The translations under genes were made by a program, and so were the position numbers. A DNA stretch of 64,000 nt from Furcasterigmium furcatum (Eukaryota > Ascomycota > Sordariomycetes > Glomerellales > Plectosphaerellaceae), in NCBI GenBank assembly GCA_001599815.1, contig BCIA01000001.1, positions 6,282,978-6,346,977 on the forward strand, in the 5' to 3' direction. Below, piece by piece: positions 23,413 to 35,059 of this stretch (position 1 is its first letter; each line of letters begins with the position of its first letter). The notes below the pieces were generated by a model, which saw only the letters and a program-made list of their open reading frames with translations, ran no database searches and was not told where the DNA came from.

Positions 23413-24778
23413 ATGTCCGGACTCAGCCCTCTCTCCGGCTCCCGCCGGTCAACCAGCCGGACGCCCTCCATGGTCAGCGTCGGCCGAATGCCCATCATCT
23501 CGGAGGATGAGGCACACATGTCGCAGCCGCCGCCGACGCGGCCGCCACACCGGAGGGCGACGTCGATGCCGGCTTACAGCACGACGAATCTCAGACGACC
23601 CTCGTCAATATCTAAGAGAGGAAACCCAAACCGCCGCAGCACACCTGCAATACCAGAGCGCTCGAATGCGCGGCCCTCGTCATCCCACGGCCCTGCTCGA
23701 CCGGCCACCTCCGCTGGGAGCGCGGGGTACGGATCGACGTATCCCATGGCACACGGCGGGCAAATCCCACCGTACCCGCCGCCGGAATACTACCCGCGCC
23801 TGAGCAGAGATCGCGTCGGCCGGAGCTCGTTAAGAGCTGGAGGGGAAGATCTCCCGGACCGCAACCCGCCGCTGAAGGATGAGTACAGCAACATGGAGAA
23901 GATCAGGGAGAATCCCTGGGTGGCGAAGCGGGGAGGCTGGCGCCGTATCCTGCTCATTATAGCCATCATCGCGGTCATCCTGGCCGCGCTGGCTATCGGG
24001 CTGACGCTGGGCCTCAAAGACAGGTATGTCATGCGCTCACACTACCACCCTCTCAGCGCACGTGCTGACCACACGCAGAAGCAGCAGCAGCTCAGAGACC
24101 ACCACGGACAATTCACCCCCTGTCTTCCCGGCCGGCTCCTTCGCCTTCCAAGCGGCCCTCACGAACGTCTCGACATCCTGCACGGCCGACCCGGCCACGT
24201 GGCGCTGCTACCCGTACATCACCTACGCGGACGCGGCGTCGTCCTCCTCGCCCTCCGACGCGGCGGCGTCCTTCTTCTGGACGATCCTCGGCCCGGACGC
24301 GCGCGGCGGGCGGCACGGCTACGCCATCTCGAGCGCGGACAACCCGTTCGCGCCGCGGTTCGGCAACGTGTCCATGACGATGCGCGACGGCAACACGCCG
24401 GACGAGCGGCTCGTGTTCTCGGTGGAGATGAACCGCACCGTTGTGCCGGGCGCGGCGATGGAGGGGTTCGCGGACGACGTGAGCTGCGAGTTCGCGAGCG
24501 TGTTCACGGGCACCGTGTGGACGGGCCGCGTGGGCTCCACGGGGCGGGAGAGGGGGAACGTGACGGCCGACGAGAGCCATCGGGGGAAGAGCAGGGCTTG
24601 GGATCCCTGGCCCGGGGAGGTGGAGGTCCTGCAGACTGCGGACGGGGCGCCGAGGTGCGCGAATTCGAGGGGGGACGAGATTCCGGTTGAGTCTCGGCGG
24701 GGGGAGTGCTTGTGCCGGTATGCGAACTTTGATCTTGGTGAAGGGGGGCGGAATAGGAGGCGTTGGCTCTTAAGATGA
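23413..24778 (+). CDS. Single-pass membrane protein with proline/serine-rich N-terminus, 436 aa
   Basis: Exons 23413..24023 and 24079..24778 (intron 55 nt, donor GTATGT, acceptor CGCAG). Residues 1-170 are Ser/Pro/Arg-rich and likely cytosolic. One strong hydrophobic span follows a basic stop-transfer-like patch (GGWRRILLIIAIIAVILAAL, about 175-194, continuing to about 201). The remaining roughly 230 residues form a Ser/Thr- and Cys-containing domain with several NxS/T sites (for example NVS, NRT), consistent with an extracytoplasmic face and a type II topology. No catalytic motif was recognised. Similar fungal proteins are annotated only as hypothetical. Possible roles at the cell surface or in the secretory pathway are inference from topology. 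Confidence 0.75.
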
Positions 24779-25238
24779 GCCGCCGGGAGTGATTCAGGGG
24801 TAACTTAAGGAAGCAAGCCTGGATCTCGGCATGGGACCTGCAACCAGGCAAGCGTGGTGCGTTATGGACAGCAAGTGATACCCTAGATTTAATTCAACAC
24901 TTATCAACCAAGGCTTAAGCCCATACTGATATTCTCGTGGCTTTAACGGCTGTACTTCCCTCAACAGGATATCCCAAAACCTCAGAATTCCATTTCGCAG
25001 CATGTTCAGTCAATGTGAGATGCTATACGTACAATTCCTGTCATGGCTCAAATTTCATACATACAGAGCAGATCTAAGTTACAAGCAACGTACCCCAACG
25101 CCCGAATCGATTCCGTACAGAACCAGATGCAACGACCCCCCAGCAGCCCTGCTGCTGTGACACCAAAGAAGAGCGAGTGATACCGCCTCGAGGAACTCTC
25201 GGGATAGGTCATCTCCTGTCTTCGACGCCCACGGCGAC
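24779..25238. other. Convergent 3' region
   Basis: Separates the convergent membrane protein and kinase genes and is probably occupied by their 3' UTRs. The kinase stop codon is directly followed by a good GTAAGT donor-like sequence, so a further 3' exon in this stretch cannot be excluded. Confidence 0.4.
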
Positions 25239-28200
25239 TTACGGCGGCGGATACCGCTTCTTCACCCCTCCTTGGCCCCGCCCACGAGCGCGAACTTGGC
25301 TTAAGCCCCGCCGAGAACCAGAGGAACCTCGAGGAATACTCCCGCTCCCTGCAGAGGAGCCTCGAGCAACGCCCGCAGCACCAGAACCCCGAACGACACC
25401 CCGCCCCCTGCTCGGCCGAGCCATGGGCTGGTTCGAGGCTTGGGCCTGCCGCCAAGTCGCACCTTGAGCCTGTGCCTGGGCCTGGACCTGAGCCTGTGCA
25501 TGTGCCTGAGCCTGGGCCTGGGCTTGTGCCTGTACCTGGGCGTGAGTTAGAAGCTGAGTCTGGGCCGGCCGTTGTGCTTGAGCCAGGGCCTGTTGCTGGG
25601 CTTGAAGCTGGTTTTGAAGCTCGGTCAGTCGCTGCGTCGCTTGGTTTGCGTGAAACTCGGCCTGAAGCTGGAAGAGCTGCTGGCTCGCTTGCTGCTCTTG
25701 GTGCTGGTTCTGAAGCTGGGTCGTCTGCTGGGCATGCAGGTTGGCCATCTCCTGGAGTTGGCGCTGGACCTGCGCCTGACCATTCCCTTGAAGTTGCCAT
25801 TGATTCTGGCTCATCCATTGATTCTGGAGCGGGGCCAGTTCGCGGTTTTGATTTTGAGCCAACTGCTGGAGTTCAGCCCGGTGCTGGTTCGTGTTCGTAT
25901 TGGCCACCTCCTGCTGCTGCTGCACCGCCGCTTGACGTTGGTTCACAAGCATTTGCTGCTGCTCTATTTCTGCCGAAAGCTGGTTCACGGTTGTCTGCAG
26001 CTGCTGCACCCGCGCCGGACGCAGCTGTTCCTGCTGTTTGTGATACCCATCCACGAGTAAATGCTGTTCGTCCGGGTCTAATGCCAACAGGTTTTGGCGT
26101 AGAAACTCCTGCCACGTGACCGCCACTTGGGCAGCCTGCTGCGGCATCTGGTTCTGCAGTGCCTGGTTGAAATTGGCTGCATGCGAAGGGCCCATCGGGG
26201 CCAGCCCGGCCGTAGGGTTGAAGGGCGCGGCCTGAGGGTTGAGGGGTGCGGCGGCGGCTGCGGGCTGCGCCGCAACTTCTTTCTTCAGTTCTTCGTATTT
26301 ACGTATCTGCTCCTCGTGAAACCTCTGGTAGAGTTCCATCGGGAAGAATTGGTTCTGTCTATCTCCGTTTGGCGGCCCCTGCTGCCTCTCCCGGTTATCT
26401 GCATTGGCAGACTTGACGATATCATTGTCTTCACCGGGCTCCTTGGCGTGGCGCTTGGCCTTGTGGCCTGAACCTTTTCCGTCCTTGACGTCGCCGTCGT
26501 CCTCGGAGCTATTTTTCCTCTTCCCGGGATGGGGAGGGCCAGGCGGGTCATCGTCGTCGTCATCGTCCCCGGGGCGGCCGTAGACATCGGCGGGAATGTC
26601 GAAGAAGTCCCTGCACCAGCTGTCGAGTTCATCGTCGTTCATCTCCGGGAAACCCTTGTCCAGACGCTGGCGGATGGTCCTCTGGAGGTACTCAAGGCTC
26701 GGCCTGTTACTTGGGAGCTCCATCAGGCAATCCTCCACGAGAACCCGCAACTGGGGCTCAAGACCGGGGGTGCCTCTGAGGTTCCATCCGTACGTGCCTT
26801 TGAGTTCGCTATCTTCTCCCACCGTCCTGCTGACAAGGCCCTTGGCGACGGGCGCATTCCACCAGCTTCTGGCGATCACACTCCACATCTATCACGGTCA
26901 TGTCAGTCATGATTCTCTTCGAACACGGATTGCTCCTTGCCGCTCAAGTACATACCACGAGGCCGACCTGGAAGACATTAGTGTGGATGGCGTAGTTGCC
27001 GGCAATTTTGGGCTTCTGGGCCTTGTCTGTCATCACCGTCCCGACCTGACCGTTTGGGTAACTGCAGATCTGTTGCAGGCTGTCCCATTCTTCGTGGAAT
27101 TGTTCCTGAAAAGGTCAGAGACGGGGAGCCGTCAAAGCAAGAGACGGTGGTACCTACCGGTGTGAAGTTGGCCGGTTTTCCCAGGATTCTCTGCCTCCAG
27201 AACTTCTCATCGCTATGCATGAGGTCAGTCGAACTGCTGGCGTCCGGTCACCACGATGCTACATACCGATAATTACGTGCACGTGCCGGGTCGCTCCAGA
27301 GTGGCTCGGAGTAGTTGTTCGTGAGACCAAAGTCTCCAACCTGGTCGATGGTCAGTCCATGGGCCAGAGTTATATGTCCAGGGGCTGTTCACCTCACCTT
27401 GAAGATCGGCCATGAGGCATTGTCTGGGTGATGTCCGACGAAAACTACGGCCATGGTAAGCGTTCGGACGGGTGTGTGACCGTTACGGGATGCGTACGTA
27501 CCATTGACAGCGTCGAGATCAAAGTGAACGAAGTCGCAAGGTCTGTAATCTTTCGTGTCTTGGTCGCCGGTGGGCTTCGGGATCACTTCAAATCGCGGGA
27601 TCTGCCCCTCTCCCCGCGTCGGATACGCCATACCGATGAGGCCTTGGACCACTGGGACAAAGATCAGCACTGAGATGTCTCTCATCTTTCAGTTCAACGG
27701 TTCTACTGACAGTTGTGGAACAACATCCAGATCAGCCTGTTGGGCCACCGGATGTCGGTCTTGCTCGCTTTCCCAATCCACCTGGCGAGGTTGCCGAGTT
27801 GCATGTGCTCCATAACCGCGAACCTCACGGGTAAAGAGTTGTTTTCGTGGTGTCGTTGGAAGTACTCGTACATGGCATTTCTGTAGACACCCGGCATTCG
27901 CCCATCCACTATCTTCTGGTGCCAATACAGCATGAACTGCTCGTCTTCGAGCCGGCAGATGTGTCGTGCGTTACGAAAGCTCTAGGGATCAGCGAGTCAG
28001 TGAAATCCTCCGAGTGCCAGGCCAGACGTGCCCCCGTCGTTGCCTTACCTCCATGAGGAAGACCTCGTGGCCAACCGCTTGGCTCTGCTCGCCTTTGGCC
28101 ATCTTCACGACTCGTCTGACCGGACGGCCGTTTTGGTCCTTCGATGTCGGGAAATCGCAAAGAGCAATGACTCCCTGACCACCCTTCCCAATCGCCTTGA

Positions 28201-28525
28201 TGAACGTGACCACGCTCTTCAAGGGCTCCAGGGCGTCAGGCCTGCCGCCGTAATAGTTGTCCGGGTCCTTCGGCCTCCAAAGGTTGACAACCTGAAACGG
28301 CGACATAGAGGGCGGCGGCACCGGGACATCGGGGCCGTCCTGTTGAGAAACTCCATCGTCGCCAATAATGGACGGATGCTGGCCTCGATGCCGCGCGAAC
28401 CTGCGTGCTTGGAGGTTCCTCTGCTTCAGTGCCCTGTCGGGGGTCAGGCGCATTAAAGGCGCTGGAATTGCCCGCTGCCAGTATGGATTCATCTCATGCA
28501 GATCCACCTCTATTATGCCCTCCAT
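25239..28525 (-). CDS. Protein-kinase-fold protein with glutamine-rich tail, about 957 aa
   Basis: Eight exons: 28049..28525, 27711..27981, 27502..27651, 27398..27444, 27267..27340, 27158..27212, 26956..27105 and 25239..26888, with introns of 52-67 nt. Kinase landmarks appear in order: glycine loop IGKGGQGVIALCDF (112-125), VVKMA with Lys141, catalytic loop HFDLDAVN (292-299), and VGDFGLTNNY with DFG at 318-320. The usual HRDLKxxN loop is altered, with Phe for Arg and Asp for Lys, while Asp294 and Asn299 remain. The C-lobe ends at about 450. It is followed by an acidic/basic linker (DDDDDDDPPGPP, then KRKNSS) and about 370 residues dominated by Gln and Ala, including heptad-like Q/L stretches and a QAQAQAQ tract. 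The last 50 residues are Arg/Gly-rich. Function unknown; activity is uncertain because of the loop changes. Confidence 0.8.
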
Positions 28526-29285
28526 GATTGCGGTGTGTTTCTCGCAGTTGTCGATTCAAATGTCAGCTTTGGGAAGCAGAGTCAAGTTCCGACAGACCGT
28601 GGCCGGGTGCGGCCAGGGTAATATGCCAGAACCATGATGCTGGCCGCGAAGGGGGGGCGGACGAAGGAGTGGCTTGGGAGAAAGAGGCGACGAGATGAAA
28701 GAGAATTTACACCGTCGCCGGTATTTCAAAGGGGACTCAAGCGCTGTGACGGGCTGTCAAGGCTCCGAGACGTGTCGTCCCCGAGGACTTGGTGAAAAGG
28801 GACATTGTCAATCCAATAAAGGTGGTATTGTGGCTTCTTTCACTCAAAAGGGGATCCTTGAGACGACATTCAAAGGGTGATGGGAGTGGAGAGGATTCGA
28901 GAGAGCACCAACAAAGAAGAGGGAGCCGAGGATGGACAATAGGACATGGTTGGAGGAGGAAGAGGAGAGCAAGTCGAGCCTTTGACGGGTCTTTGGATTC
29001 ACTTGTCCTAATGTCACGGGCTCGGGGTGACGCTCGGCGTTCGAGAGATGTGCAGGTACTGTATATCCCGGATGGGTGTCATAGCTTTGTGAGCGTTCAA
29101 GCAGGGCTTCAGGCCAGAGCGGTGTGCTAAACACTCCGAGAAATGACCTGGTCCGAGTTCTTTTGCCGGCAACGGTCGGAATCATCGGAACCACGATGAT
29201 CGTCGAACCCTCGGTGACGCCCTCGGTGACGGCGGTGGGTGATGGTGCCTCCGAGAAGAAGCTGATCTCGGCCCACAGTAGTCAC

Positions 29286-29918
29286 TTAGCCGCACCAAGA
29301 CCGGACCCGCTGAGAGCGAATTTAGCCTAAACTCGCTGATCCGGCTAACGACAAGTTATGATGTTAGCGGGTGCTTCTGGCGGTTTAGAGACAAGGCCAG
29401 CGGGCTCAACGGGGTCTTCCCTGGAGAAAGTTTGGCAGGCTAAAGCCCTCGTGGAGCCTCCCGCTGTTGTGGAACTGACGCTTTTCACCCGAGACACAAC
29501 TGGGATGAGATGCAGGAGGATGTGTGTGCCATGCCAGGAACAGGCTCCGACGCCATCCGTGACGGGATGCTGCGCGTGATTTTCGCTTGTCTTTCTATAG
29601 TCTCGGCAAGACGAAAGCTCCCCCGAGCAGGTTGGTGTCGGTCGGTGTCACCTCTTGGCCAGCCAGAGAACAGGTCAGGCGAGCGAGTGATGCGCCGGGC
29701 GTCCGTCCAGTGGGCGGACTCCAAAGCCGCCAGTGCACGTGTCGGGCATTTAAGAGAACTTCTGAGGCAGGACCTATGACGATAGGCGCGGCAGCAGAGC
29801 GAGGTGGGAGGGCGGCGACGGAGGGGATTCGGCGGTCCATCCAGCGAAACGGACACAACAAGCTGCATTGTGGCTTGGCCGCCGATGGACCACCCCACCG
29901 GAGGGACGGGATTTAGCC
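29286..29918. promoter_or_regulatory. Cluster of GGCTAA(A) motifs, candidate XlnR/Xyr1 sites
   Basis: Five matches to GGCTAA: reverse orientation at 29286-29291, 29321-29327 (with extra A) and 29912-29918 (with extra A); forward at 29343-29348 and 29438-29444 (with extra A). GGCTAAA is the published binding sequence of the xylanolytic activator XlnR, and Xyr1 uses a close variant. The group lies 0.73-1.37 kb before the xylose reductase ATG. Function is inferred from motif and neighbour only. Confidence 0.4.
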
Positions 29919-30477
29919 AGGCGGCCCTATCATGCGTATTCCACCGAGAGCCGGCGACGTCTCCATCCGCAGCCGTGGGTCCCTGGCCTTGTCTTGCGTG
30001 TATGGCTGGATAAACGCACGAATGGGGCCGCGTCGCGTCGAACGCTGGTGGGATCCAACTTCCGTCGGGTCACTTGGTTGTCGCATCGCGGATTGTCGGG
30101 GTTAGCTGTGCAGAGGTGTCCATGTAAGTCGCTCGGGGCTCTGACCAGCGAGGAGGGACCGTTCGGGGCAACCTTCGGGGGCAACATTCGTCTGCACCGG
30201 TTCCGGCGGACGAGATCCGGCAGTTGAAGAAGCTGGGGGAAGAGTCGTTCGAAGGGAGGAATCTGGTGATGACGATGTGCTTCGTGCTGGACGAGGTCGC
30301 CCGTCTGGCTGGCCACGCCCAAGGGCAGCTGCCTAAGTACTACGGCAACAGTAGTCTCGGAGCAGGTGGATGGAGACGGATGGACACGACTCGACGGTGA
30401 GGTGGATGTGCTGGAAGGAGGGGAAGATGGATGAGGTGGACAATTTCTCGGGACTGGACAACTGAGTTCGGGCAGTT

Positions 30478-30485
30478 TATAAATA
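30478..30485 (+). promoter_or_regulatory. TATA box of the xylose reductase gene
   Basis: TATAAATA lies 166 nt upstream of the ATG and is followed by a C/T-rich stretch (30510-30560) typical of strongly transcribed fungal genes. Confidence 0.6.
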
Positions 30486-30650
30486 TCGGGAAGGACCCTC
30501 GCTCCGGATGCGCCTGCCTCCCCTCCTCTTCCCTCCCCCTCCTCTCTCCTTCCTCTTCTACAATTACAAGGTGTTCCTGCTTCTTTCCCGTTCACCACCA
30601 CATCCCTCTCTATTACCCCTTTCAAAGACACGGAGAACCAAACCGCCAAG

Positions 30651-32262
30651 ATGGTCAGCGTTCCCAACATCAAGCTCAACAGCGGCTTCGACATGCCTCA
30701 GGTCGGCTTCGGCCTCTGGAAGGTCGACAACCCCATTGCTGCCGACTGCGTCTACAACGCCATCAAGTCTGGCTACCGTCTGTTCGACGGCGCTTGCGGT
30801 ACGTTTATGCTGCGGTTCTACATGTCGCGATGCACTACACAGGCATTTTCTCCGGCGCGGCGCATGCGCATGAGCGAGCGGGCTGGCTGGTCGACTTCCC
30901 TCCAAGGCAACGGCGAGGCGACAAGGCGGACCAAGTCTTCGAGATCGACGCATCATCTCGAACGAGCCGAGAACGAGCGGCCGGCAGAAGAAAAAAAAAG
31001 AAAGTCGTGACGGCTACTCGCGCGCTCTGCGCCGCGCGCCGCCCTGCCTACCCCTCCAGCTCATCCCACCATCCCGCCTACGCAATTCATCCCGTCCTCC
31101 CTAATTTNCCCCNCCATGCCCGCCTCGAAGACAGGGGTGGCAACCCATATCCCGGCTGAAGTTCAGCATGGCGGACACGCCCCACAGCGGGGTTGCCAGC
31201 CCGGTCTGGTCCCTGACTGACGGATTGACTTTCATTGCCCCTCACCACCAGCGCTGGATCGCCAGTTGGAGGGGCGGCATTGGGTCTTGGCACCTCCAAT
31301 GGATCACTGTGCTTACGGAGCGATGTACTGACGTGTGCTTGGTGGTGTAGACTACGGCAACGAGGTCGAGGTTGGCCAGGGTATTGCCCGCGCCATCAAG
31401 GACGGCCTCGTCAAGCGTGAGGAGCTGTTCATCGTCTCCAAGCTCTGGAACACCTTCCACGACGGCGACAAGGTTGAGGGCATCGCCCGCAAGCAGCTTG
31501 CTGACCTCGGCATCGACTACTTCGACCTCTACCTCATCCACTTCTCCGCCGCTCTCGAATACGTCGACCCCTCCGTCCGCTACCCTCCCACCTGGCACTA
31601 CGATGGCGACAAGGAGATCCGCCGCTCCAAGGCCAGCATGCAGGAGACCTGGACCGCCATGGAGTCTCTTGTCGAGAAGGGCCTTGCCCGCTCCATTGGT
31701 GTCTGCAACTTCCAGGCCCAGCTCCTCTACGACCTGCTCACCTACGCCAAGATCCCCCCTGCCACCCTCCAGATCGAGCACCACCCTTACCTCACCCAGG
31801 AGCCTCTCATCAGGCTCGCCCAGAACGAGGGCATCATCGTCACCGCCTACTCCTCTCTTGGCCCTGCCTCCTTCGACGAGTTCGGCTGGCAGCACTCCAA
31901 GGCTCTGCAGCCCCTGCTGAAGCACGATCTCATCACCTCTATCGCCGAGAAGCACGGCAAGAACCCCGCCCAGGTTCTGCTCCGCTGGTCCACCCAGCGC
32001 GGCATCGCCGTCATTCCCAAGACCAACAACCAGAACCGTCTCCTTGAGAACCTCGACGTCACCAGCTTCGACCTCTCCGAGGAGGAGCTCAAGCAGATCT
32101 CTGCCCTCAACATCAACGCCCGCTTCAACCAGCCCACTCACGTGAGTTCACTTCCGTCCTCAACCCCTCTTCTTGTGACGACTGCAAGGTGCCAGACCTG
32201 CTAACCACGTCGCATTCGCGCTGCAGTACTTCTCCACCGAGCAGCTCTGGATCTTCGGCTAA
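30651..32262 (+). CDS. xyl1: NAD(P)H-dependent D-xylose reductase (aldo-keto reductase), 324 aa
   Basis: Exons 30651..30798, 31351..32141 and 32227..32262. The enzyme reduces D-xylose to xylitol, the first step of fungal pentose catabolism. The catalytic tetrad is intact: Asp46 in LFDGACDYGNE, Tyr51, Lys80 in VSKLWN and His113 in LYLIHF. The cofactor segment IPKTNNQNRLLENL retains the Lys/Asn/Arg pattern that contacts the 2'-phosphate of NADPH in yeast enzymes. The last exon encodes only YFSTEQLWIFG, matching the conserved C-terminus. Codon use is strongly C-ending, suggesting high expression. Intron 1 is 552 nt, roughly ten times the local norm, and contains two ambiguous bases (31108, 31113). 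Without splicing it, the frame stops early. Confidence 0.95.
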
Positions 32263-33032
32263 ATGCGACTTTTCACGTCACATGTCCAGTACGGCCGTTG
32301 TCTTTCCGTTGCTCTGAACGAGTAGCAGCACTTTTTCCCATCACCCGGCTACGCGAAGTAAGAACCCCCCACCCAAGCCGGGTGAAAAACAATATCGCAA
32401 TAGGGGGACGTGGAGAGCAGACCGACCCATGTCATCTAAGGGGTACATATGGAGGTGGGGGAGGAACATTTAAGACTCACGTGCATCTTGAGCATCATCT
32501 CACCTGCAGGTTGGATGCAGAAAGCTAGGGTATCAGCAGAGGAACGCCGCCCCGTGCCGAGTCAACCGAGACCCGGGGAGGGAGGCTGATGGCGATTTTC
32601 CTATCTCGTACCAAAGGGGGGGCAGACCTGCCGCGATCTGCCGGCACTCTATCTAAGAATACAGCCCCTCGAAATGAAAGAACGGTCGCATCCCCTCACA
32701 CCAAGTCTCTTGTCCTGACTGCGCCGTGTCCGCCGAGCCACCGCGATTGTCGGTCGCCGCAGCCCATATGCTGGCCCGGCTATTTCGCCGCCGCCCGTGG
32801 CTATTTGCCGGGACGAGCGAGGCTGGAGAGCGCGCGCGCTCTCAAGGCCGCGTCCCTGTCCTGCATGCAACGTCTTCGAACCCCCTGCTACCGCCACCCT
32901 ATTCGTGCGAATGATGCTCCGTACCTGTCCCGAACGCCGTGCCAATATGTCATGCCGAGTACCGTTAAACCTGTATATTTCATTCCCGCAGCGCAGCGAC
33001 CGCGGGGCCGTCCGATTCTGCCTATTTGGCGG
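32263..33032. other. Convergent 3' region between xyl1 and sds22
   Basis: Probably the 3' UTRs of both genes. Nothing further recognised. Confidence 0.4.
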
Positions 33033-34296
33033 TCATGTCTTGACATATGCTGCGGGCGCTGTCAGCAGGCTGCGAGGAGGGGGGCGGGGGCACGTGCGGA
33101 ACTCCATCCGGGGGGGAGGCAAAAACGTACTGGCATCGATCTGGGATAATTGCGGCAGCGCCAGGCGGACCTTGTTGCGGTACACGGCCGGCCCGCGGAG
33201 CTGGAGGGGGTTCCCCTCGAAGTAGACTGTGGTGAGGCCTGCCTTGTCGCGGAGGACCTTCTCGACCTCGTTAAAGTCTGCGATCTGGTTGTAGCTGGCC
33301 CAGAACTCCTCGAGGTTTGCGAGGGGCTCGAGGCCCTTGAGGGAGGCGACGGTGTTGTTCGAGATGTCGAGGACGCGGAGGTTCTTGTTGGACTCGAGGC
33401 CCTCGAGGGACTCGAGCATGTTGTGGGAGATGTAGAGCTCCTCGAGGGAGGGGACGTCGGCGAGGGGGGCGAGGTCCTTGATGCGGTTGGACTGGATGCT
33501 GAGGAGGCGGAGGCTGGGGAGGTCGGCGAGGCCGGAGAGGGAGGTGATCTTGTTCTTGGCGACCCAGAGCTCCTGGAGGGCGGCGAGGGGCTGGAGGTTC
33601 TCGAGGGCGCGGATGCGGTTGGAGCCGAGCTCGAGGGAGGTGAGGTTCGTGAGGGTGTCGAGGTTCTCGATGCGGGAGATCTTGTTGGCGACGAAGAAGA
33701 GCTCGCGCAGCTTTGTGAGGTGGGCGATGTGCTTGATGTGCTTGATCTTGTTGAAGGAGAGGTCGAGGGAGGTGAGGTTCTCGAGGGCGTCGAGGCCGCG
33801 GACGTGAGAGATGAGGTTGTCGTAGAGGTCGAGGTCCTCGAGGGTCGGGGCGAGGGCGTCGAGGCCCTCGATGTGCTGGATGCTGTTCTGGCGGAGGCAG
33901 ATGCGCGCGACCTTCTGGAAGCGCTCGAGGCGGAGGGCCGGGATGGAGCCGATGCGCGAGTGGGAGACGATGATCTCGTCGGTCTCGGGGTCCTCGCCGT
34001 CGAGGAGGTCTGGAGGGTTAGACGGGCCTGCCGGATGGGCTGGAGCGGAACGTACCCTCGTCTGCCGGCAGCTCCTCGCCGGGCAGAACGTTCTCGTCGT
34101 CCGACTCTGGGTCTGACTCGAGGATCTCGGGGTTGGCGAGCTGGGCGGTGCGCTCGACGCGCAGCTTGCCGTCCCAGCCCTTACTGTTACGGAGGCCTGG
34201 GCTCGGCTGGCCGTCGGCTCGCGGTGATGGGTGGTCGTCTTGCAGCTCGATATGCGGCGCCTCGGCCTTGCCGCTGTCCTCCACGGGCCCGGGCAT
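33033..34296 (-). CDS. sds22: SDS22, leucine-rich-repeat regulatory subunit of protein phosphatase 1, 378 aa
   Basis: Exons 34056..34296, 33131..34009 and 33033..33049 (introns 46 and 81 nt). After an acidic N-terminus come about ten to eleven 22-residue repeats of the SDS22 type (pattern LxxLxxLxLxxNxIxxIxxL; examples LTSLDLSFNKIKHI and LTSLELGSNRIRAL), then the capping segment VYFEGNPLQLRGPAVYRNKV. The tiny last exon completes the conserved ending QIDATYVKT. In yeasts and animals SDS22 binds the PP1 catalytic subunit and guides its assembly and nuclear function in mitosis. Length and domain layout are normal. The regular Leu/Glu codons create a long mirror frame on the plus strand, which is not a gene. 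Confidence 0.95.
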
Positions 34297-35059
34297 CTTT
34301 TCTGTTGAGGTCGGTGATCCGATGCACCGACTGGGTGCGGGAGATGGCGGGGATGGGCTGATGATGGACGCGGAGTGGTGTTGAGGACTGTGCTTGGAGT
34401 CGGTGTATGGTCTCGACGGTTCTGGCTCAGCAGAGGGTTGAAGCTACCTAGCAGAGAGGAAGTTGGTCGTCTCGAGTAGATTGTGGTTCAGAAATGTTTG
34501 GGTCGTGTGTGACTTTTGAGAGAATGGTTGAATAAGCAACAGGCTGCATCAACTAATGGCCCCGCGATTTTGCCCCAATCTTGGGGGTCCTCGGCGGAAT
34601 GACGTCCTTCGCTCCGCTGTGTCCGCCTTACCTCGTTATCCGTCGGCGGGCGACTTTATTCCATCCATCATCTCTTCTACATGTCATGTAACCACCAACA
34701 CCGGCGCATATTTCTCGCATCGACAGCTCCCCCGGACCGCCCGACCTCGCCTCCCAATAATTGCTCCCGAATCAAAGGGTCAGGCTGGCCGTTGGGCTGT
34801 GATACCGGCCTCCATTGACCAATCTCATTAACGTCGCATGCAAGCTGCTGCTCTGATCTCACATCAAGCCAGTCGCCGTCGAACACACCACCCGACATGC
34901 CATGACCTGCACCATCCCCCCCGACCTTCTCGTGCTTCCCGAACCTCTCCCGCTGCAGCCTCACATGCAGGGTGCCCCCTCCGAATCTCGGGCCAATGTC
35001 TCACGATAACACCCTCCGAATCGAGAAGTTCGCCGGTCCAACCTCGCACCGAGGCCGCA
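34297..35059. other. Divergent promoter region between sds22 and the BEM46-like gene
   Basis: No gene visible. An in-frame upstream ATG at 34838 could extend the BEM46-like protein. Confidence 0.4.

Larger units (their letters stand above)
28526..30650. other. Divergent intergenic region between kinase and xylose reductase genes
   Basis: A 2.1 kb shared upstream region. It holds the GGCTAA(A) motif cluster (29286-29918) and a TATA box (30478), listed separately. Open frames on either strand look accidental. Confidence 0.5.

Noticed and set aside
29930..30694. 254-codon minus-strand open frame in the xyl1 promoter
   Set aside because: It crosses the TATA box and start codon of xyl1; Pro/Ser/Arg-rich accidental product.
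33150..34361. 403-codon plus-strand open frame rich in Glu, Val and Leu
   Set aside because: It mirrors the regular Leu/Glu codons of the SDS22 leucine-rich repeats on the minus strand.
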